Position numbers and translations under genes: made by a program. A stretch of 17,417 nucleotides of DNA from Bacteroidota bacterium (lineage in GTDB: Bacteria; Bacteroidota; Bacteroidia; CAILMK01). Location of the stretch: NCBI GenBank assembly GCA_013287095.1, contig JABDEJ010000050.1, positions 1 to 17,417 of the forward strand, in the 5' to 3' direction. The notes below the pieces were generated by a model that saw nothing but the letters and a program-made list of their open reading frames with translations, searched no databases and had not been told where the DNA came from. How positions within the stretch are numbered: the stretch's first letter is position 1; every line of letters begins with the position of its first letter. Below are positions 1-7,447 of the stretch, piece by piece.

Positions 1-594
1 GGCATTTGATTTTTTAAGAAGGTCAGGCTTAACAAGCTCACTATCTTCCAATTTTGTACTGATAATAAAGTCCTTGTGTTTCAGCCATTCAGCAGCAGGA
101 TGATCTTTTGGATAGTCCTTTGGGACATTTGCCAGGGCATCGCCTTTTAGGACCGGGAAATTCTTTTTAAAGGCTTTATTGTTCATGATCGCGGAAAACT
201 CATCAAGGTTATAGTCAATTTCCTGCCTCACGGCTTTTATTTGAGGTGATTCGAGGCCATAAAGTCCGCCACCAGCAAATGTTGAACCTGGCTCCAGATG
301 AAAATAATAACCTGCCGCGGCACCTGATGGCCTGATAAAAAAACTTAAGGTGCTTTTATATGGGCTTTTATCTTTAGAAAATCTTATATCCCTATTGATT
401 CGCATCGTGCATTTCTTTGGTTCAATGCCCTTTATCCGCTCCTCCCACTTTGACATTTCTGCAAGGATATCTGAGATGAAAGCCAACTGGTCAGCCCGGG
501 CAGCATCATAGGCTTTCCGGTTTTTCTCAAACCAATCTTTATTGTTATTTGCTTTAAGGGCTTTGAGAAAATCGAGAGTGGATTGTTTGATCAT
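1..594 (-). CDS. DUF2461 (TIGR02453 family) protein, 3' end outside window
   Basis: Reading the minus strand from an ATG at 594 gives an open frame of 198 codons that runs off the left edge with no stop, so the C-terminus is missing. The product starts MIKQSTLDFLKALKANNNK and has the DUF2461 pattern: an early DWFEKNRKAYD segment, then TMRINRDIRFSKDKSPYKS around residues 63-81, then YYFHLEPG and FAGGGLYGLE around residues 93-112. The family is roughly 220 residues long, so only about 20-30 residues are probably lost. Its biochemical role is unknown. There is no signal peptide, so it is probably cytoplasmic. It diverges from the E1 gene at 735. Confidence rests on the family motif string; function is not assigned. 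Confidence 0.88.
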   Translation of the reverse strand, partial: MIKQSTLDFLKALKANNNKDWFEKNRKAYDAARADQLAFISDILAEMSKWEERIKGIEPKKCTMRINRDIRFSKDKSPYKSTLSFFIRPSGAAAGYYFHLEPGSTFAGGGLYGLESPQIKAVRQEIDYNLDEFSAIMNNKAFKKNFPVLKGDALANVPKDYPKDHPAAEWLKHKDFIISTKLEDSELVKPDLLKKSNA

Positions 595-616
595 TTTGAT
601 TGCGCCATTAAGAGGT

Positions 617-624
617 CAAAAATA
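617..624 (-). promoter_or_regulatory. Candidate -7 box for the DUF2461 gene
   Basis: The minus strand reads TATTTTTG here, a perfect match to the Bacteroidota -7 consensus TAnnTTTG, 22 bases upstream of the ATG at 594. No clear TTTG -33 element lies at about 20 bases spacing; CTTT is the nearest. The assignment is by consensus only. Confidence 0.4.
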
Positions 625-695
625 AGTATTTTTCAAGCTAAAGTAAAGTACGGGTGGCAAGGCCAGCGTTTCTAATCAATTTGCAAATCCGTATA

Positions 696-727
696 TTGAC
701 GCATTATCACATTATCTCCTAATTTCG
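696..727 (+). promoter_or_regulatory. Candidate promoter of the fused E1 gene, very short leader
   Basis: TTG at 696-698 is followed after 21 bases by TAATTTCG at 720-727, one mismatch from TAnnTTTG. The ATG is at 735, only 7 bases past the box, so a transcript started here would have almost no 5' leader. No Shine-Dalgarno sequence is seen. This is inference from consensus. Confidence 0.35.
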
Positions 728-734
728 TACCAAT

Positions 735-2786
735 ATGGAACACGCAACTGAACCTTCCCCGCAAATGATTTTCAACAGGAAGAATTACCCCGATGAACAA
801 CTTAAAGCACTCTATACGGGAATGCTTAAGCCAAGATTGATCGAAGAGAAAATGCTTCTTCTTCTTCGCAAGGGGCAGGTAAGCAAATGGTTTTCAGGCA
901 TTGGGCAGGAGGCCATATCTGTTGGTGCGACCATGGCATTGCATGAAGATGAATATATTATGCCCCTACACCGTAACCTGGGTGTTTTTACCTCAAGAGG
1001 CATTGACTTGCAAAAACTTTTTGCACAGTTGCAAGGCAAATCGAGCGGGTATTCCCAGGCGCGCGAAAGGTCATTCCATTTTGGTGTCAATCAATATCAT
1101 ATCGTTGGTATGATCTCGCACCTCGGGCCGCAGTTAAGCGTGGCAGCAGGTGTAGCCCTGGCCCACAAACTCAGCAAAGAAAAGAAAGTTTCAATGGCTT
1201 TTACCGGCGAAGGCGGTACTTCAGAAGGGGAGTTTCATGAAGCGCTCAATACGGCAGCTGTCTGGAAACTACCAGTTATTTTTATTATTGAGAATAACGG
1301 TTATGGACTCTCTACCACCACATCAGAACAATATGCCTGCAAAGACCTGGTTGACAGGGCTATTGGTTATGGAATGCAGGGTTATAAAATAGACGGAAAC
1401 AATATCCTTGAAGTATTTGATACCATCAATACCCTTGCTGATAAAATGCGGGAACACCCTGAACCGGTTTTGATAGAATGTATGACGTTCAGGATGCGTG
1501 GCCATGAAGAAGCTTCAGGTACCAAATATGTACCCAAAGAACTGTTTGAATACTGGGAAAAAAAGGATCCTTTAATCAATTATGAAAAATGGCTTCTGGA
1601 TGAAAAAATAATTGACCCTGCTTTTATACAAAACCATCGCAAATCTTTTGATAATGAAATTACTACAGCACTTGAAAATGTGTTGAACGAAGCAGCTCCG
1701 ATGCCTGATACAGAAAAAGAAATCAGGGATGTGTACGCTCCTTTTACCCCACAAAAAACCTTTTCACCCAATAGCATAGAAAACGATTATAATTTTAACG
1801 TATTTCCAGCCACGTCCTCCAAAACCAAAAAGAGACTGGTAGATGCCGTATCAGACGGCTTGAGGCAAAGCATGAAAAAATACCCGAACCTGGTTTTGAT
1901 GGGACAGGATATTGCCGAATATGGCGGCGTTTTCAAAGTGACGGAAGGATTTCTGGAACAGTTTGGACACGAACGGGTGCGCAATACCACCCTTTGTGAG
2001 TCTGCTATTGTTGGTATCGGACTGGGTTTATCTATCAAGAAATATAAGGCAATGGTGGAGATGCAGTTTGCTGATTTTGTCACCTGTGGTTTTAACCAGA
2101 TTGTAAATAATCTTGCTAAGATCTATTATCGCTGGGGACAAAATGCTGATGTAGTGGTACGGATGCCAACCGGAGCAGGCGTTGGGGCAGGGCCATTTCA
2201 TTCCCAGAGCACAGAAGCATGGTTTACACGGGTTCCCGGACTGAAAGTCGTATATCCATCATCCTCAATGGATGCAAAAGGATTGCTTAACGCTGCCATT
2301 GAAGACCCAAACCCTGTTATGTTTTTTGAGCATAAAGCCCTATACCGCAGTGTGAGTGAAGAAATATTTGATGATTATTATACGATAGAAATCGGGAAAG
2401 GACGAAGGGTATTGAGTGGTGAAGATTTAAGCATCATAACCTACGGAGCTGGAGTACATTGGGCGGTGGAATATGCAGAGCAAAACCCTGAGGCATTTAT
2501 TGATATCATTGACCTGAGAACACTTTTACCATGGGACAAAGAACTCGTTTTGGAATCTGTGAAAAAAACCGGGAAAGTTCTTGTTCTTCATGAAGATACG
2601 CAAACCGGTGGTTTTGGCGGAGAAATAGCTGCATGGATCTCTGAAAATGCTTTTGAATACCTTGATGCGCCTGTACGCAGGCTTGGTGCTTTGGATACAC
2701 CCGTTCCATTTGCTCCGGAACTCGAGCAGAATTTCTTGCCAGTTGGGAGGTTGGGAGCAATGATTGAAGAGCTGCTGGGGTATTAG
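735..2786 (+). CDS. Fused 2-oxoacid dehydrogenase E1 component, alpha and beta subunits in one chain
   Basis: This 683-residue protein is the thiamine-diphosphate E1 component of a branched-chain 2-oxoacid or pyruvate dehydrogenase complex. E1 decarboxylates the 2-oxoacid and passes the acyl group to the lipoyl arm of E2. Residues about 25-340 are the alpha part: GIGQEA near 55-60, the ThDP/Mg motif starting GEGGTSEGEF at 158-167 and ending ENNGYG at 186-191, and the RMRGHEEASG loop at 253-262. A linker of about 25 residues leads to the beta part from about 365: GQDIAEYGG at 390-398, CESAIVGIGLG near 421, TGAGVGAGPFHSQS, and a C-terminal HEDTQTGGFG and ALDTPVPFAPELEQNFLP. The canonical GDG of ThDP enzymes is GEG here. 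No E2 or E3 gene lies next to it, so the gene is detached from the rest of its complex. Fused alpha/beta E1 proteins of this length are common in Bacteroidota. Substrate (branched-chain versus pyruvate) cannot be decided from sequence alone. Confidence 0.93.
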   Translation: MEHATEPSPQMIFNRKNYPDEQLKALYTGMLKPRLIEEKMLLLLRKGQVSKWFSGIGQEAISVGATMALHEDEYIMPLHRNLGVFTSRGIDLQKLFAQLQGKSSGYSQARERSFHFGVNQYHIVGMISHLGPQLSVAAGVALAHKLSKEKKVSMAFTGEGGTSEGEFHEALNTAAVWKLPVIFIIENNGYGLSTTTSEQYACKDLVDRAIGYGMQGYKIDGNNILEVFDTINTLADKMREHPEPVLIECMTFRMRGHEEASGTKYVPKELFEYWEKKDPLINYEKWLLDEKIIDPAFIQNHRKSFDNEITTALENVLNEAAPMPDTEKEIRDVYAPFTPQKTFSPNSIENDYNFNVFPATSSKTKKRLVDAVSDGLRQSMKKYPNLVLMGQDIAEYGGVFKVTEGFLEQFGHERVRNTTLCESAIVGIGLGLSIKKYKAMVEMQFADFVTCGFNQIVNNLAKIYYRWGQNADVVVRMPTGAGVGAGPFHSQSTEAWFTRVPGLKVVYPSSSMDAKGLLNAAIEDPNPVMFFEHKALYRSVSEEIFDDYYTIEIGKGRRVLSGEDLSIITYGAGVHWAVEYAEQNPEAFIDIIDLRTLLPWDKELVLESVKKTGKVLVLHEDTQTGGFGGEIAAWISENAFEYLDAPVRRLGALDTPVPFAPELEQNFLPVGRLGAMIEELLGY

Positions 2787-2792
2787 CAATCC

Positions 2793-3212
2793 TTATTTAC
2801 TGTCCGCCACCACCGTCCAAGTTGGATCCAAAACGGCTTTGTATTTTATATTGTTGAATAGGACGATGTTCGCTACAATAATGAAGTCGCCTGGTTTCAC
2901 TCTTTGAAGAAAATATGAAGCCGCTTGAGGTATCGTATTCCCGAAGCCGGGCATAAAATGAGCAGAGCCCTCTTTTGGCGAGATGGCGAAAGTAAAGGAT
3001 TTTGCACCATAAGCCTTACCTCCACTGTTAATAATCAACTTCCTGATAGAAGCAGCTTGTTTCTGTGTTATGGTACCGGGATTGATGGAATCAAGAGAAA
3101 TGGAAACCATCAATTCATTGGCCTGATAATGAGCATTTTTATCAGCAGATTTATACCCTGAAAATACTGCGATTGATAAAAATAGTACTCCTAAAATGCT
3201 ACCCTTGATCAT
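2793..3212 (-). CDS. Small secreted protein, GldM C-terminal-like domain, paralogue 1 of 3
   Basis: A 139-residue protein with an N-terminal hydrophobic segment (about residues 2-20) that reads as a signal peptide or anchor; no lipobox cysteine is seen. The mature part carries the pattern shared by all three neighbours: SLDSINPGTITQKQ near residues 38-51, AKSFTFAISPKEG, a central GN, KPGDFIIVANIVLF near 99-113, and a terminal DPTWTVVADSK. This order (ITQKQ, KSFxF, GN, kPGD, hydrophobic strand, final strand) resembles the repeated C-terminal domains of the gliding/type IX secretion protein GldM (PorM), though here as a single domain without the GldM coiled-coil or other domains. That match is by eye and tentative. 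The stop lies 6 bp from the stop of the convergent E1 gene. The gap of 53 bp to the next paralogue suggests one transcript from about 4200. Confidence 0.75.
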   Translation of the reverse strand: MIKGSILGVLFLSIAVFSGYKSADKNAHYQANELMVSISLDSINPGTITQKQAASIRKLIINSGGKAYGAKSFTFAISPKEGSAHFMPGFGNTIPQAASYFLQRVKPGDFIIVANIVLFNNIKYKAVLDPTWTVVADSK

Positions 3213-3265
3213 AATACATTCCCAATTTCACAATTGAATATAAACGACAAATGAATTAAAATATT

Positions 3266-3697
3266 TCACTTGGCATCTGCTATCACAGTCCATTTGAGAT
3301 CCAAAATGGTTTTATATTTTGCGTTACCAAAAAGCACGAGGTTTGAAACTAAGACCAGGTCGCCGGGTTTGCAATCCTTAAAGAATTGAATGGTAGCATT
3401 AACCAGTTTATTCCCGGTGCATTTTAAAAGATGTGAGGGCCCCTTTTTAGGTATCACCAGAAATTCATAGCTCTTCGCGAAAAAGGGAGCCCCTTCAGAC
3501 CTGATAACCAATTCTTTAACTGAGCCAAGTTGTTTTTGAGTGATCTGTCCGGGTTTTATAGAATCGAGTGAGACTGAAATTAAGAGTTCTTTTCCCTGGT
3601 AAGGCATTATTCTCTTATCGGATATATAACCTGAAAAAACAAGAATAGTTAAAACCGATAGAAATGAAGCAGTAATGACAGTTTTGATTATTGACAT
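3266..3697 (-). CDS. Small secreted protein, GldM C-terminal-like domain, paralogue 2 of 3
   Basis: The chosen ATG at 3697 gives 143 residues beginning MSIIKTVITASFLSVLTILV, a good signal peptide or anchor; an open frame extends upstream to 3799 but overlaps the next gene and adds a non-signal-like stretch. The mature domain aligns with paralogue 1 almost end to end: VSLDSIKPGQITQKQ, AKSYEFLVIPKKG, TGNKL, CKPGDLVLVSNLVLF, and a terminal LKWTVIADAK. It is more similar to paralogue 1 than to paralogue 3, which suggests that the 1/2 duplication is the younger. It starts 40 bp after the stop of paralogue 3. Function is unknown; the GldM-type domain is a tentative reading. Confidence 0.78.
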   Translation of the reverse strand: MSIIKTVITASFLSVLTILVFSGYISDKRIMPYQGKELLISVSLDSIKPGQITQKQLGSVKELVIRSEGAPFFAKSYEFLVIPKKGPSHLLKCTGNKLVNATIQFFKDCKPGDLVLVSNLVLFGNAKYKTILDLKWTVIADAK

Positions 3698-3737
3698 CGT
3701 TTGAATTTTAAGAATCTGATTGGCGAATATACATAAA

Positions 3738-4166
3738 TCATTTGCTGCCAGCAACAATTGTCCACATTGGTTGCGTATCAGGCATATACCTGGGTACATT
3801 CTCGATCACAAAATTGGATACCAGAACATGATCGCCTGCTGACGTATGCGCAAAAAAACCAGGATCAAGCCCTTTAAATCTATTACCTAAAAAGTCCTTA
3901 GCTTCTGTAGAACCACCTTTATGAGGCAACAATAACAAGGTAAAAGATTTGACTTTATAATTTTGGCCTTCAGGGGAAGTAACCCTGACTATTTTGGCCG
4001 ATAAGAGTTGCTTAACGGTTATCGACCCCGGCGGCATGGAATCAATCCAGATTTGAACCTTAGTCTCGCCTGATCTTCTATAATTTGAGTCTGGAGTAAA
4101 CCCAAATTGGGCAAAGAAAGAAGTCATCAAAATAAATAAAAAGACACTATTTTTATTAATAATCAT
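3738..4166 (-). CDS. Small secreted protein, GldM C-terminal-like domain, paralogue 3 of 3
   Basis: Starting at the ATG at 4166 the product is 142 residues (MIINKNSVFLFILMTSFF...), with a hydrophobic N-terminal segment typical of export. A TTG two codons upstream (4172) is possible but less likely. The conserved frame is retained in diverged form: WIDSMPPGSITVKQ, VKSFTLLLLPHKGG, FLGNRFKG, SAGDHVLVSNFV, and a terminal PMWTIVAGSK. It is the most divergent of the three and the first gene of the apparent operon. A -7 box lies upstream at 4194-4201. Role unknown; an envelope location is inferred from the N-terminus. Confidence 0.75.
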   Translation of the reverse strand: MIINKNSVFLFILMTSFFAQFGFTPDSNYRRSGETKVQIWIDSMPPGSITVKQLLSAKIVRVTSPEGQNYKVKSFTLLLLPHKGGSTEAKDFLGNRFKGLDPGFFAHTSAGDHVLVSNFVIENVPRYMPDTQPMWTIVAGSK

Positions 4167-4193
4167 GTCCAACGAAACTTAATATTAACAAAG

Positions 4194-4201
4194 CAAAAAT
4201 A
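4194..4201 (-). promoter_or_regulatory. Candidate -7 box for the three-paralogue operon
   Basis: The minus strand reads TATTTTTG (perfect TAnnTTTG) 28 bases upstream of the ATG at 4166. It lies 13 bases from an identical box facing the other way at 4215-4222, giving a compact divergent control region. No good -33 element is seen. Confidence 0.45.
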
Positions 4202-4214
4202 AGCGCCAAAATAC

Positions 4215-4222
4215 TATTTTTG
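4215..4222 (+). promoter_or_regulatory. Candidate -7 box for the DUF1801/FUSC pair
   Basis: TATTTTTG on the plus strand is a perfect TAnnTTTG match, with the ATG at 4244, 22 bases past the box. A TTG codon at 4220, in frame with the gene, lies inside this box, which argues that it is promoter rather than coding sequence. Confidence 0.45.
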
Positions 4223-4243
4223 TCATCATTAATTATAAAACCT

Positions 4244-4666
4244 ATGTACGATCTCAAAACAAAGCCCACTGACTCCAGTGTTACTGCGTTCCTTGATAGC
4301 ATTGCCGATGAAACCAAACGCAACGATTGCTACAAGATGGCTGAAATTATACAGGAAGTTACCGGATACGAAGCCAAAATGTGGGGCACAGCCATCATTG
4401 GTTTCGGCCAATATCATTACAAATATGATAGCGGACATGAGGGCGATATGTGTATGGTTGGTTTTTCACCAAGGAAAGCAAATATTACTGTTTATCTGTT
4501 CGCTTATGTGGTTCAAAATGAATCGCTAACCAAAGATCTCGGCAAATTCAAAACCGGGAAGGGTTGTCTTTATATCAATAAATTATCTGATATCAATCTC
4601 GATGTTTTTAAAACTATGGTTGTAAAATCAATAGAGAAAACTAAGGAGCATTATCAGGTCGCTTAG
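4244..4666 (+). CDS. DUF1801 domain protein
   Basis: A 140-residue cytoplasmic protein beginning MYDLKTKPTDSSVTAFLDSI. The segments VTAFLDSIADETKRNDC, YEAKMWGTAIIGFGQYHYKY and GKGCLYINKLSDIN are typical of DUF1801 (YdhG-like) proteins, including the conserved mid-region tryptophan, GxGxYxYxY strand and late GKGCLY strand. The family is short (about 110-150 residues) and has no assigned biochemical activity. The ATG at 4244 is preferred over an upstream TTG at 4220 because the latter lies in the promoter. The membrane protein gene begins 17 bp after the stop, so the two are probably cotranscribed. Confidence 0.88.
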   Translation: MYDLKTKPTDSSVTAFLDSIADETKRNDCYKMAEIIQEVTGYEAKMWGTAIIGFGQYHYKYDSGHEGDMCMVGFSPRKANITVYLFAYVVQNESLTKDLGKFKTGKGCLYINKLSDINLDVFKTMVVKSIEKTKEHYQVA

Positions 4667-4683
4667 CAGTTTTGTCAGGAGCG

Positions 4684-5208
4684 ATGAATACAATACTTAA
4701 AGCAAGATATAAAAGCCTTTCAGTCTACATTTTAAAGACGATGTCAGCAGTCTTGTTAAGCTACATTGCCTCTATTTTGGTTCATTGGCTTGATTTTGCA
4801 TGGTGTCTTATTTCTTCTGTCCTCGTATTATCACCTGAAGGAACAGATGCCATGCCATTGGCACTTACGCGTATTAAAGCCAATCTGGTAGGTGCTTTTT
4901 CCGGATTGTTAATTCTTCTCATTGACCTGCCTGTGCCCTACAATATGGGGGCCGGAGCCATCGTCTCCTTGTTTCTCTGTGATCTGTTTAAATTGAATAC
5001 AGGCGCCAAATCAACCCTGGCGGCAATGATCATTGTGTTAATGCACCCCGGAGGCACCCATGTCTGGGATGCTTCGCTTGGGCGGATCAGTTCGGTGATT
5101 TTCGGATGTTTATTAGGCCTGATCGTTACTTTCATTTTTCATAAATTATTCAGGATCAAAACACAGGTTTTGGATACCGATAAGATAGAGTTGGGAAAGA
5201 ACGAATGA
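4684..5208 (+). CDS. Small FUSC-like integral membrane protein
   Basis: From the ATG at 4684 (preceded by AGGAG, though only 2 bases away) the product is 174 residues with about five to six hydrophobic segments: roughly 12-33, 36-50, 68-84, 88-103, 110-120 and 135-156. The pattern WCLISSVLVLSPE, then RIKANLVGAFSGLL, then LGRISSVIFGCLLGLIV resembles the half-bundle of FUSC/aromatic acid exporter proteins (FusC, YccS, YhcK types), where the basic RxxxNLxGa segment is conserved. It is much shorter than classical FUSC transporters, which carry two such bundles and a cytoplasmic domain, so it may act as an oligomer. Substrate is unknown. It follows the DUF1801 gene in a likely operon. Confidence 0.72.
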   Translation: MNTILKARYKSLSVYILKTMSAVLLSYIASILVHWLDFAWCLISSVLVLSPEGTDAMPLALTRIKANLVGAFSGLLILLIDLPVPYNMGAGAIVSLFLCDLFKLNTGAKSTLAAMIIVLMHPGGTHVWDASLGRISSVIFGCLLGLIVTFIFHKLFRIKTQVLDTDKIELGKNE

Positions 5209-5261
5209 ATGTTTCGTGCTTGTGAAAAACTTTGCTTTATTTGTGTGATATTTGTTCATTC

Positions 5262-5804
5262 ATGGAATTCATAAAACAACATATCAAGGGGCTATACCTG
5301 ATAAAGCCTTTCATGTCTGAGGACAGCCGTGGGAGTTTTATCAAGACATTCCATGCTGGAGAATTTGAAAAGCATAAGCTCGAGTATGATTTCAAGGAAA
5401 GCTATTATTCCGAATCCGTGAAAGGCGCGATAAGGGGCATGCATTTTCAGACACCGCCACACGACCATGCCAAGCTTGTTTTCGCCATACAGGGGGCTGT
5501 ACTGGACGTGGCGCTCGACCTTAGAAAAAAATCACCAACCTATAAGCAGTTCCGCACCTACCAGCTTGATGATGTGCAAAAGGCCATGCTTTATCTGCCA
5601 CCAGGAGTAGCCCACGGTTTTTGTGCACTGACCGAAAAAGCGACGCTATTCTACCTGACTACCAGCGTTTATAATAAAGACCATGATACCGGTGTCAGGT
5701 ATGATTCATTTGGTTTCAAATGGCCGATAGCCCATCCCATAGTTTCAGAAAGGGATATGGACTTTGTGACGTTGGAAGATTTTGATTCTCCATTCACAAA
5801 ATGA
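5262..5804 (+). CDS. rfbC: RmlC/RfbC-type dTDP-4-dehydrorhamnose 3,5-epimerase family protein
   Basis: The ATG at 5262 gives a 180-residue cupin sugar epimerase. Family residues are visible: RGMHFQ at 58-63 with catalytic-type His61, the KLV at 71-73 with Lys71, DVALDLRKKSPTY at 82-94, GVAHGF at 115-120, FYLTTSVY at 130-137, and SERD at 162-165 with Asp165. Classical RmlC epimerizes C3 and C5 of dTDP-4-keto-6-deoxyglucose on the way to dTDP-rhamnose. No rmlA, rmlB or rmlD lies nearby. Because an RfbH-type enzyme is downstream, a CDP-linked substrate, as for AscE in ascarylose synthesis, is an alternative. Upstream codons from a TTG at 5232 are open but lack the family start. Its stop overlaps the next start (ATGA), so it is translationally coupled to the membrane protein. 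The family call is solid; the nucleotide specificity is open. Confidence 0.9.
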   Translation: MEFIKQHIKGLYLIKPFMSEDSRGSFIKTFHAGEFEKHKLEYDFKESYYSESVKGAIRGMHFQTPPHDHAKLVFAIQGAVLDVALDLRKKSPTYKQFRTYQLDDVQKAMLYLPPGVAHGFCALTEKATLFYLTTSVYNKDHDTGVRYDSFGFKWPIAHPIVSERDMDFVTLEDFDSPFTK

Positions 5805-7399
5805 GCACTGATGGTTTTCATCCTGTCAGTGAAAAGACAGTTAACCGTCTGTTCTATACCCTTTTATTCCTACATTTAGTCCCTTTATTTTTCGGCAAAT
5901 ATTTCCTAACGCAGGATGGCCCTTCGCATCTCTATAATGCCTTTGTCCTTAAAGATATGGTGTTCAATCATCATTCCTTTTATACCGCCTGGTTTGACAT
6001 CAATAAAGTCCCCAATCCAAACTGGCTCGTCACAATATTCTATGCCCTGTCCATGACGGTTTTACCAGCATTTTTGGCTGAAAAGATTTTCCTTGTTTTA
6101 TATGTCGTGTTGTTGCCGCTCTCTTTCCGTTTTCTCATCAAGCAAATAAACCTAAAAAGTAGTTTTATTGCGCTTTTAATCTTTCCGCTGGTTTATAATA
6201 TCACGCTCTATCTTGGGTTTTTCAATTTCTGCTTCAGCATCATATTTTATTTTTATGCCGTAGGCTATTGGCTTAAATACCAGGGGGTTTTCAGCTTAAA
6301 AAAGCAAATAGCATTTCTATTACTTGTTACGCTTACCTATTTCAGCCACCCGGTTTCATTTGTGGTTTTGGTTATGACCATTGGGATATTTATTCTTTCG
6401 ATGCTGTACCAGGAAATAAAAAGCAAAAATAAGCCTGTAAAGCATTTACTAAGAATGGTTTATGGTCTATTCATCTCTTTATTGCCTTCATTGATTTTCT
6501 TTCTGATGTTTTTTGGGGAAAGCGGCTCTGAAATATCATTTACAACGCGAAATGTTAAGACCTATATCATTGACCAACTCCAGAATTACGGATTAAATTA
6601 TTCAGGCAAGGCCGACCTGAGAATATGTACCGCCTATTCGGCAATTCTTGCTTTTTTCTTCATATATAACCTGATTATCAGGATTAAAACCAAACGATTT
6701 TACAGGCCTGACATTCTTTACCTGTTTTTTATTTTGTTTTCAATAATGACCTTCTTCTCTCCGGAAGAAATTGCAGGTGGAAGTGTCATTCTTATCAGGC
6801 TTATCCTGTACAGTAATATCATTGCAATTCTTTGCATATCAGCCTATTCTTATCCTGCAAGACTAAAAAAGATTTCTGCCTGCCTTTTCTTTGGTTTTGC
6901 ATTATTCTGGCTGGTATTCAAATCATATCATTTTGAAAAAATACAGGAGCGGTTCGAAACTTTCAGGAGCATTGAAAACCAGATTCCTGAGGGGAAAACG
7001 GTCCTTCCTTTTGTCATCCATCAAAGCAATCCCGATGGTTCACCATTGGATACGATAAAGGATATTGATATTATTGTTTTCCTTCATACTGCCAATTATT
7101 TAAGTATTGAAAAAAAACTGCTTTGTTTAAGCGATTATGAAGCTTCGCAGAGTTATTTCCCACTAAAATGGAAACCAAATAAAGATCCATCAACCTTTTT
7201 CCCGGAATATGGCGAAATGCTTTCAGATTCTGAATTCTCTGCCTACGGTGCAAAAAGTGGCACCTGGCCGGATTATGTCCTGGTTTGGGACGAAAGTGGT
7301 CGGTTTGAGGAGAGAAAGCTGCTGATTGGGGAGATTGGGAAGAACTATCTACCAGGTGTAAGGGGGGCAAAAGCGTGGCTTTGGAAAAGAAAATTTTAG
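5801..7399 (+). CDS. Polytopic membrane protein, possible GT-C-type glycosyltransferase
   Basis: This 532-residue protein starts 4 bp inside the end of the epimerase gene. Residues about 13-35 form the first membrane segment, followed by a periplasmic-side motif TQDGPSHLYNAF (37-48), and then eight or nine further hydrophobic segments (about 74-112, 120-158, 170-203, 220-238, 275-293, 304-319, 328-348 and 357-373). A soluble C-terminal part of about 155 residues follows. An acidic residue in the first extracytoplasmic loop plus many membrane helices and a C-terminal soluble domain is the plan of GT-C enzymes, which move sugars from lipid carriers. The sequence is not recognised as a named family and DGPxH is not a canonical GT-C DxD. 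Coupling to the sugar epimerase supports a surface-polysaccharide role by inference. Its stop codon overlaps the palindrome in front of higB. Confidence 0.7.
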   Translation: MSTDGFHPVSEKTVNRLFYTLLFLHLVPLFFGKYFLTQDGPSHLYNAFVLKDMVFNHHSFYTAWFDINKVPNPNWLVTIFYALSMTVLPAFLAEKIFLVLYVVLLPLSFRFLIKQINLKSSFIALLIFPLVYNITLYLGFFNFCFSIIFYFYAVGYWLKYQGVFSLKKQIAFLLLVTLTYFSHPVSFVVLVMTIGIFILSMLYQEIKSKNKPVKHLLRMVYGLFISLLPSLIFFLMFFGESGSEISFTTRNVKTYIIDQLQNYGLNYSGKADLRICTAYSAILAFFFIYNLIIRIKTKRFYRPDILYLFFILFSIMTFFSPEEIAGGSVILIRLILYSNIIAILCISAYSYPARLKKISACLFFGFALFWLVFKSYHFEKIQERFETFRSIENQIPEGKTVLPFVIHQSNPDGSPLDTIKDIDIIVFLHTANYLSIEKKLLCLSDYEASQSYFPLKWKPNKDPSTFFPEYGEMLSDSEFSAYGAKSGTWPDYVLVWDESGRFEERKLLIGEIGKNYLPGVRGAKAWLWKRKF

Positions 7400-7426
7400 A
7401 ATAGTTCACCTTTCGTGAACTATTCT
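7398..7426. promoter_or_regulatory. Perfect 12-bp palindrome, candidate HigA operator or terminator
   Basis: AGAATAGTTCAC (7398-7409), a 5-base loop, then GTGAACTATTCT (7415-7426). The left arm includes two bases of the TAG stop of the membrane protein gene, and the right arm ends 4 bases before the -7 box of higB. A HigA-type antitoxin commonly represses its own operon from such a site. The hairpin could also end the upstream transcript, but the following TTAT is not a good U tract. Confidence 0.6.
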
Positions 7427-7430
7427 TTAT

Positions 7431-7438
7431 TAGCTTTG
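7431..7438 (+). promoter_or_regulatory. -7 box of higBA
   Basis: TAGCTTTG is a perfect TAnnTTTG match. The higB ATG at 7448 is 9 bases further on, so the leader would be only a few bases long. The -33 region would fall inside the palindrome at 7398-7426, so repressor binding there would block RNA polymerase. Confidence 0.5.
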
Positions 7439-7447
7439 TTCCTAATC

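Noticed and set aside
3266..3799. Longer N-terminus of the second GldM-like paralogue
   Set aside because: The extension overlaps the neighbour's 3' end and hides an evident signal peptide starting at 3697.
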